Shown here: piece after piece, positions 54,893 to 60,000 of the stretch
Layout: each line of letters starts with the position of its first letter
Numbering within the stretch: the first letter of the stretch is position 1
DNA from: Liolophura sinensis
Lineage: Eukaryota; Mollusca; Polyplacophora; Chitonida; Chitonidae
Reading direction: 5' to 3'
Length of the DNA: 60,000 nucleotides
Assembly: GCF_032854445.1 (NCBI RefSeq)
Contig: NC_088295.1
Coordinates: 47,419,385-47,479,384 of the forward strand
The notes under the pieces: model-generated
Seen by the model: the letters and a program-made list of their open reading frames with translations, nothing else
What the model was told of the DNA's origin: nothing
Databases searched by the model: none
Translations under genes and position numbers: made by a program

Positions 54893-55087
54893 AATGACCC
54901 GGTGCCCTCCCCTCAGTGCGGTCGCGGGGAAGGCCTGCAGCAGCCTGCGGATGGCCGTGGGTTTACCCCAGGCTCTGTCAGTTTTCTTCCCACCATAATG
55001 CTGGCCGCCGTCATATAAGTGAAATATCCCTGAGAACGGCGTAAAGCTAATAAATCAAATAAATAAACAAATAAATAAATAAATAAT
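54893..55087 (+). mobile_element. SINE, 5'-truncated
   Basis: cagtgcggtcgcggggaagg, cgtgggtttaccccaggctc, accataatgctggccgccgt and AAAT tail. Confidence 0.85.
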
Positions 55088-55909
55088 GAAGATGGATGTT
55101 GTGATTTACCATAGTCTCGATCTCACGTATTTTAAGGGGATTGTTAGATGATAAAATTATGGTTCACATCTTTACATATTCTTGTCTTGTTGAGAAGTGC
55201 TGAAGAAATTCTGAGAGAAAGAATAAAATCCGCCACTGAGATACGATACGTTTTCCGTCTAATTTACACCATGTGTCCATGCGATCAATTGTACATGTCC
55301 GATGCCGTTTCAAGAATCAGTACACGTATTTATGGCAATTGATACAAAGGGCATGAAAACACATGTTTTTCTAAATATATAGCCTCTTCACTGTTGAAAC
55401 CGACCTGTAATCCAGTATGTGCTAACACACATCCTGAAGATGTCGACTGTTCAGTGAATACTGGCCAAAATGGCATAAATTTTCACACGTTTTATAGCTG
55501 ATGCGACCTTTAAAAGCTATATATCTTTTAGCATTTCCGGATAGTTGAATGATCATCGAGGCAACTAATGACACTGAAAATGACACGCAGATCGTTGAAG
55601 CTTGGAGCTGTTATGGATACATGGTACTATTAATCGTTTAATCCGGCTTATCCTGAATCATTGGTAACTAAACGAGTTAAGACATATTTACTAATCCTAA
55701 CAAGTCTACATTTGTTGTGTAGGGAAAAGTTTACGCATTTATGTTTACTTTCTTATTTCAGGACCAGAAATTTTTTGTCAAATTTGCCATACATGCTGAT
55801 TACACAGCCACCTCGAAATTACACACAAATCAGCCACAGATCCATCTCTATCGCCGCAGCATCGGGACAATGGTCCACCAGGGTCTTGCCAACGAATCTA
55901 GCGAATGGT

Positions 55910-56021
55910 TCCTAGCCAATGGTGGTTGTTTTCTCCTGTCTCTGTTCAGTTCTCTCAACTTACAAAGCTGACAGCCATCAAATAAGTGAAACATTCGTGA
56001 GTAATAAATAAATAAGTAAAT
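55910..56021 (+). mobile_element. Diverged SINE 3' part
   Basis: aagctgacagccatcaaat, gtgaaacattcgtgagtaat and AAAT tail. Confidence 0.6.
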
Positions 56022-56426
56022 TACATGCATAACGGCTGCATTTCCTTGAACAATGAATGTTCATCGTATATATTGCCCTTTATGTCAAAATACAGGAACA
56101 AACCAAATCTTTCACCTTTTTACTCCTGCCGTATGACAACGTTATTGTCGTCAAAGGCTGAAATATTTGATACATATAATAGCAAATCAACATGGTGATG
56201 TCATCTAAATTAAATTTTAAGTGTTTTTTCCTAGGCAAATTGATATAAGAAGTCATTCTGAACACAAATATTGCATTGACCACTTGTAAATTCATCGATC
56301 TAAACTATACTCGACTATTTACATTTATAACAGTACAAAGCCAGACAGGCCTTCAAAGACTCGTGCTTGGAAATCTTGCCTTCATGCTATATTCTTTAGT
56401 TAACTCGTTTTTCAGGCTCAATTAAT

Positions 56427-56535
<109 letters not shown>

Positions 56536-56967
56536 TTTACATAATCGTTTCCCCAAAATGTATATGCGTTGATTAAATATATACACTTTTGCAGCGCAAA
56601 CCACCGACTTATTATGTGATCAATATAACATATTCAATATTTACAACATAATCATAATCAAAAGGATAGTGGAATGTTGGGGAATTTGAACTATAAAGCG
56701 ATGTAAAGCAGTATAATCGGACTGATCGTGAAAGATTTGCTATAGTTTGAATAAGTATATAGTGCGCAATTGTTGCTTGTGTGTCATTGTTTCAAGAATC
56801 GCCATATATCATTTCTCTGCTTTGTAGCATTTATTTGATTGTAGTAGAACGCCAGATTTGAGAAACGTTGTACTTATATGATGATCGTCAGAACCGCCAT
56901 AATAGTCTGGTACCATGAGCCATGCATGCATGGTAGGACTTGCCAAATTAATCCAGTTTATCGGTTC

Positions 56968-56973
56968 TTTATT
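56968..56973 (-). terminator. Candidate poly(A) signal of gene D
   Basis: AATAAA on the minus strand about 23 bases after the stop codon, implying a very short 3'UTR. Another lies near 56829. Confidence 0.4.
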
Positions 56974-56995
56974 TCTCTCCTGATTCGCCGAGACT

Positions 56996-57218
56996 TTAGT
57001 GTCTTTTCTTCCGTTTTCTTAAAAACCAATAGCACGCTAGTTCAAAACTAAGCATAATTAGCGAGAACATAGTACCGCATACAAGAACGACAAATACACT
57101 TTGCAAGTCTTCCAAGGTCAGCGACACCGACTTCGTTTTCTTGAACGAGCAGTTATTTGCTGGGTACCACTCCCGTTTCCACTTTTCCATGAGGCCATTT
57201 TCGTGGAAGTTCACAATC
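56996..57218 (-). CDS. Gene D last exon: end of S2, last membrane helix, C-terminus
   Basis: Acceptor ttttaccag, phase 2 in. TAA at 56996-56998. The tail FLRKRKKRH is short and basic, facing the cytoplasm. Confidence 0.9.
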
Positions 57219-59931
57219 CTGGTAAAAAGAAAAGACTCAAAACATTATTCATTTTGTTGACAAATTGTGTTTACAGGGAGATGTGGGATTTCTCAAGCTG
57301 CAATGTACATGGATGTTAAAAGCATGTGAAAACAGTATTAATAAATACTTCTAGGATGCATGTCCCATGCACTGACTATTCATCTAACTGTTCAAACATC
57401 TGAAGAATTCCAGAGCCAGTTTACGAATATATGCGACGAAACAGACATTCGTATACCAGCCCTCAACCAAGATGGACGTTCCAGGTCAATAATCAGAAGG
57501 CCAATTCTCAAAACAACGTTTATAACACAAACCATTAAAGAGCTACAAAAGTATATGAAGTACAGAGCTAAGGCAATTCTGTACCTTCAGCATACATCGT
57601 TGCTTTCCGTAAACAAGCGACTTCCATTCAAAAGCCTTACCACAGCCATGCAAAGTGTGACAACGCCATACTATGATGAACTTGGATAACCTCCAGCATT
57701 AATGGATGGAAATTGTTTGTTGTTGTGGAGATTTTGACTTCAATTATTTTGTATCTGCACGCAACAACTTTTATTATGGCAGCAATTCATTCAACCATTC
57801 TTTATACTTGTGCAACTTGTGCACCAAGCTATACATGTGTAATCTCATTGATTAATCACGCCTGAGAATTTTGTACTTCGAATCGTATTGTTGGATAAGA
57901 CTTTCCACAGGAGTTATCGGCCCATCTGCTTTGACAAGAGGCTTGTGATAAGGGCTGAATACCCCGATTTGCGCGAATGTATTTATCTGTGTATTTGATA
58001 GTTGTTTAACGCCCTGCGTGGATATAATGTACGGCAGCACGGAGAGTAAGACCAGAACAGCGATGGCAATGTGAAAGTTGACAAATACTTACACGTAACG
58101 GTTCTGTTGTCAATTTAGGTACTCCATTTTCAGTATTATCCTAACTGTTCATGTGAATGTTTAAATAGTAGCAACTTATACAACCCTAGCCCAATGACTT
58201 AACCTGAACTTAGTAAAAATAAAATTCAGTAAAGTTAATAGCAATTTGTTAGATTCACCGGTCTAGCATTACTCAAAATGTTGTGTTGTTAAACATATAA
58301 TAAGCGATATAACATCAGAGCTATGCTTGGTGCTATCAAATGTGGTACACTAAATCAAATGTACAGCGGGTTCAAATGTAACAGATAGCATTTTAATTAA
58401 AGACATACAGCACAGAGTAAAACCAGAGTAGCGACGACAGTGTGATAACTGGCAAATGGTTACACGTAAGCGGTGAAATACAGCCTATTATCAGTTTACC
58501 GCAGTTAGAGTTTTATTAGCAACTTAGGCGCCCCCTAGCACCCTGAATTAAGCAGAATAAGGATTGCAGTGATGTTAATTGTAATTTATTAGACTTCACA
58601 GATCTAGAATTACTCAAAATGTTATGTTTAGAATTACTGAAAATGCTGTGTTACGAATTAATGAAAATGCTGTGTTCGAATGCTGTTTAGAATTACTCAA
58701 AATGCTTTGTTAGAATGCTGTTTAGAATTATTCAAAAAGCTGTGTTACAATGCTGTTCAGAATTACTCAAAAAGCTGTGTTACAATACTGTTTAGATTTA
58801 CTCAAAATGCTGTGTTAGAATGCTGTTTAGAATTACTCAAAATGCTGTGTTAGAATGCTGTTTAGAATGACTCAAAATGCTGTGTTGAGAATTACTCAAA
58901 ATGCTGTCTTGTCATCACATTTAACACACAATCACATTAAAACAACACGAAACACCATTATTAATAGCATGTTTATTTACTCACCAGTGTGAAAATAACT
59001 GAGTAAATGGCGAATGTTTTGGGGTAGCAAAAGAGACTGGAAACTGTACCAGATTGCCAATGTAGGCCACATTGCAATGATATGCACTGAAACCACGCAT
59101 TTCATTGGCTGACCCAAAAAATACATATTTTTCGTTGAGAATTTTATTCTTATGGACTTGCAGTGCAGGACTTGTGACTTCCGAGTCTGTTTTGTTGAAA
59201 TACATTACACGGCGATATAAATCTTCCTGTGATTTTGGGGATGTGTACTGCAACAAAAAAAGTATAAAAGTGTCAATACCGGCCTAACTACTTATCTGCT
59301 TGAAGGAGGCCTCATTGGCCGAGGTGAAGCCTGTCACCAATGCGACCGCTGCTAGTTTGTCCATTTCATGCTGGCTTCCTCTACGGCCGTACATGGGAAG
59401 ATCTGTGAACAACCTGGGTTTTCCCGGGTTCTGCCGGCTTTATTCCAACCATAATATTGGCCTCCATCATATAAGTGAAATATTCTTGAGTACGGTGTGA
59501 AAAACCAATCAAATAAATAAATAAATATCTGTTTGAAATCGGTGACAATAGATTTCTTCGTCCTTTTGTTCTGGGATATAAGATAAAATTTTCCTTTCTG
59601 TGTGCTTTCGCAGTTGTTCGAAATGTGACAAAATTTCTTCTTTTTATTTGGTAGAAGTGTGTCTCGCTGGTTTGAATCTTTCACGATGACAGAAATATTG
59701 TGCCCACCTTTAGAGAGCTTGTCCAAACTCCCTCATCACCAAAGAAGCCCCATTTGTACTCATCTTGGTGTAATAGATCATCGACAGTGCGGAACAAAAT
59801 GGGTCGTTTGACGACACCTAGAGAGGGTACCAGGTAAGCCGTGAAAGTGACGGTGAGTAGCAGGCAGAAGATACACCAGGCGGCAACCACCAGTCTTGTT
59901 GATAAAGCCTCGTGTCTGCATAGCGAATGAC
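56996..59931 (-). CDS. Gene D: ionotropic glutamate receptor / IR-type channel, 3' part only
   Basis: Three exons in transcript order: 59931-59708, 59247-58985, 57218-56996; phases join (0, then 2) and end at TAA. The first holds the third pore-region helix (WCIFCLLLTVTFTAYLVPSL), the second most of the S2 ligand-binding lobe (YVFFGSANEM, then SFATPKHSPF), the third the end of S2 (VNFHENGLMEKWKREW and a Cys) and the last membrane helix (LQSVFVVLVCGTMFSLIMLS), then a short basic tail. Such proteins are tetrameric ligand-gated cation channels of the plasma membrane. In the gate helix the usual SYTANLAAF word is TFTAYLVPS, so it looks more like a divergent IR than an AMPA or kainate receptor. 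The 5' exons lie outside the window. Confidence 0.88.
58030..58280 (+). repeat. Unclassified dispersed repeat, copy 2
   Basis: gagtaagaccagaacagcg, acgtaacggtt, attatcctaactgttc and gttaatagcaatttgttag match the copies at 32094 and 58400. In a gene D intron. Confidence 0.65.
58400..58625 (+). repeat. Unclassified dispersed repeat, copy 3
   Basis: gagtaaaaccagagtagcg, acacgtaagcgg, tagagttttattagcaact, gttaattgtaatttattag and atctagaattactcaaaatg; followed directly by a tandem array of its own end. Confidence 0.68.
58607..58912 (+). repeat. Irregular tandem repeat of gaattactcaaaatgctgtg
   Basis: About nine copies of a 20-38 bp unit, with or without a ttagaatgctgttta spacer, expanded from the 3' end of the preceding dispersed repeat. 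Confidence 0.88.
58985..59247 (-). CDS. Gene D exon: S2 ligand-binding lobe
   Basis: 263 nt, acceptor tttgttgcag, donor gtgagt, phase 0 to 2. PKHSPFTQLFSHW at the end is the region before the last helix in this family. Confidence 0.88.
59303..59527 (+). mobile_element. tRNA-derived SINE
   Basis: Head aaggaggcctcattggccg, body to ttcttgagtacggtgtgaa and AAAT tail, in the intron between the first two gene D exons. Confidence 0.83.
59708..59931 (-). CDS. Gene D exon: gate helix and start of S2
   Basis: Acceptor ttactttag, donor gtgggc, phase 1 to 0. Contains STRLVVAAW, TFTAYLV and FFGDEGVWTSSLK. Confidence 0.85.
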
Positions 59932-60000
59932 CTAAAGTAAGCATGTATTGGCTTTTTGTAACTTGGCAACGGCGGAATATTTGAAAATCAATTGTTTCAT

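Noticed and set aside
57360-57689. Plus-strand frame of 109 codons in the last gene D intron
   Set aside because: No recognised domain or splice pairing; it could be a decayed element, but nothing supports a gene.
57852-58040. Minus-strand frame considered as an alternative last exon of gene D
   Set aside because: It follows an acceptor-like cacag, but the phase does not fit the exon ending at 58985.

Overview
This is animal genomic DNA with short exons, long AT-rich introns, GT-AG splice sites and many repeats. The most frequent repeat is a tRNA-derived SINE whose 3' end reads as a conserved tail running into (AAAT)n. Together with the gene content this suggests a lophotrochozoan, most likely a marine mollusc; that is inference, since no search was possible. 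No bacterial, viral or CRISPR feature was seen. The open frames in introns and intergenic DNA mostly lack coding signs; genes were found by matching splice sites, phase and domain patterns.

Genes. (A) 2219-12483, plus strand: a complete secreted protein of 501 residues in 15 coding exons, with signal peptide, CAP/SCP domain, Cys-rich hinge, then EGF-EGF-ShKT-EGF-ShKT-EGF-ShKT. (B) 18435-35180, plus strand: a tandem paralogue with the same intron phases and almost the same exon lengths, and a longer EGF/ShKT tail. B has an in-frame stop in one EGF exon (28222-28323) and a one-base frame loss in another (32621-32721). Both exons are phase 1-1, so skipping them restores a 576-residue frame. B also has a candidate alternative last exon (22773-22880, AATAAA at 23021) that would give a CAP-only protein of 231 residues. 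(C) 50136-41002, minus strand: a five-exon, 316-residue single-pass membrane protein with a SUEL-type lectin domain. (D) 59931-56996, minus strand: the last three exons of an ionotropic glutamate receptor/IR-type channel whose 5' part lies beyond the right edge.

Layout. 1-2218 is upstream DNA of A. 2219-14850 is gene A, with a 3'UTR intron holding a decayed Jockey-like retrotransposon. 14870-18434 is intergenic DNA with SINE pieces. 18435-36610 is gene B, whose 3'UTR intron matches A's in position. 36700-41000 is SINE-rich DNA between the convergent genes B and C. 41002-50300 is gene C with a 7.3-kb first intron full of tandem repeats. 50300-56990 is intergenic with minisatellites. 56996-60000 is gene D.

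Biology. A and B encode extracellular Cys-rich proteins made from exon-sized modules, so isoforms can arise by skipping phase 1-1 exons. The CAP acid/histidine site is altered in both and worse in B. The most unusual structural signal is tandem duplication of exon-intron junctions (exon 3' end plus 5' splice site) inside the following intron, seen after A exon 3, after two A ShKT exons, and probably after the last coding exon of B.
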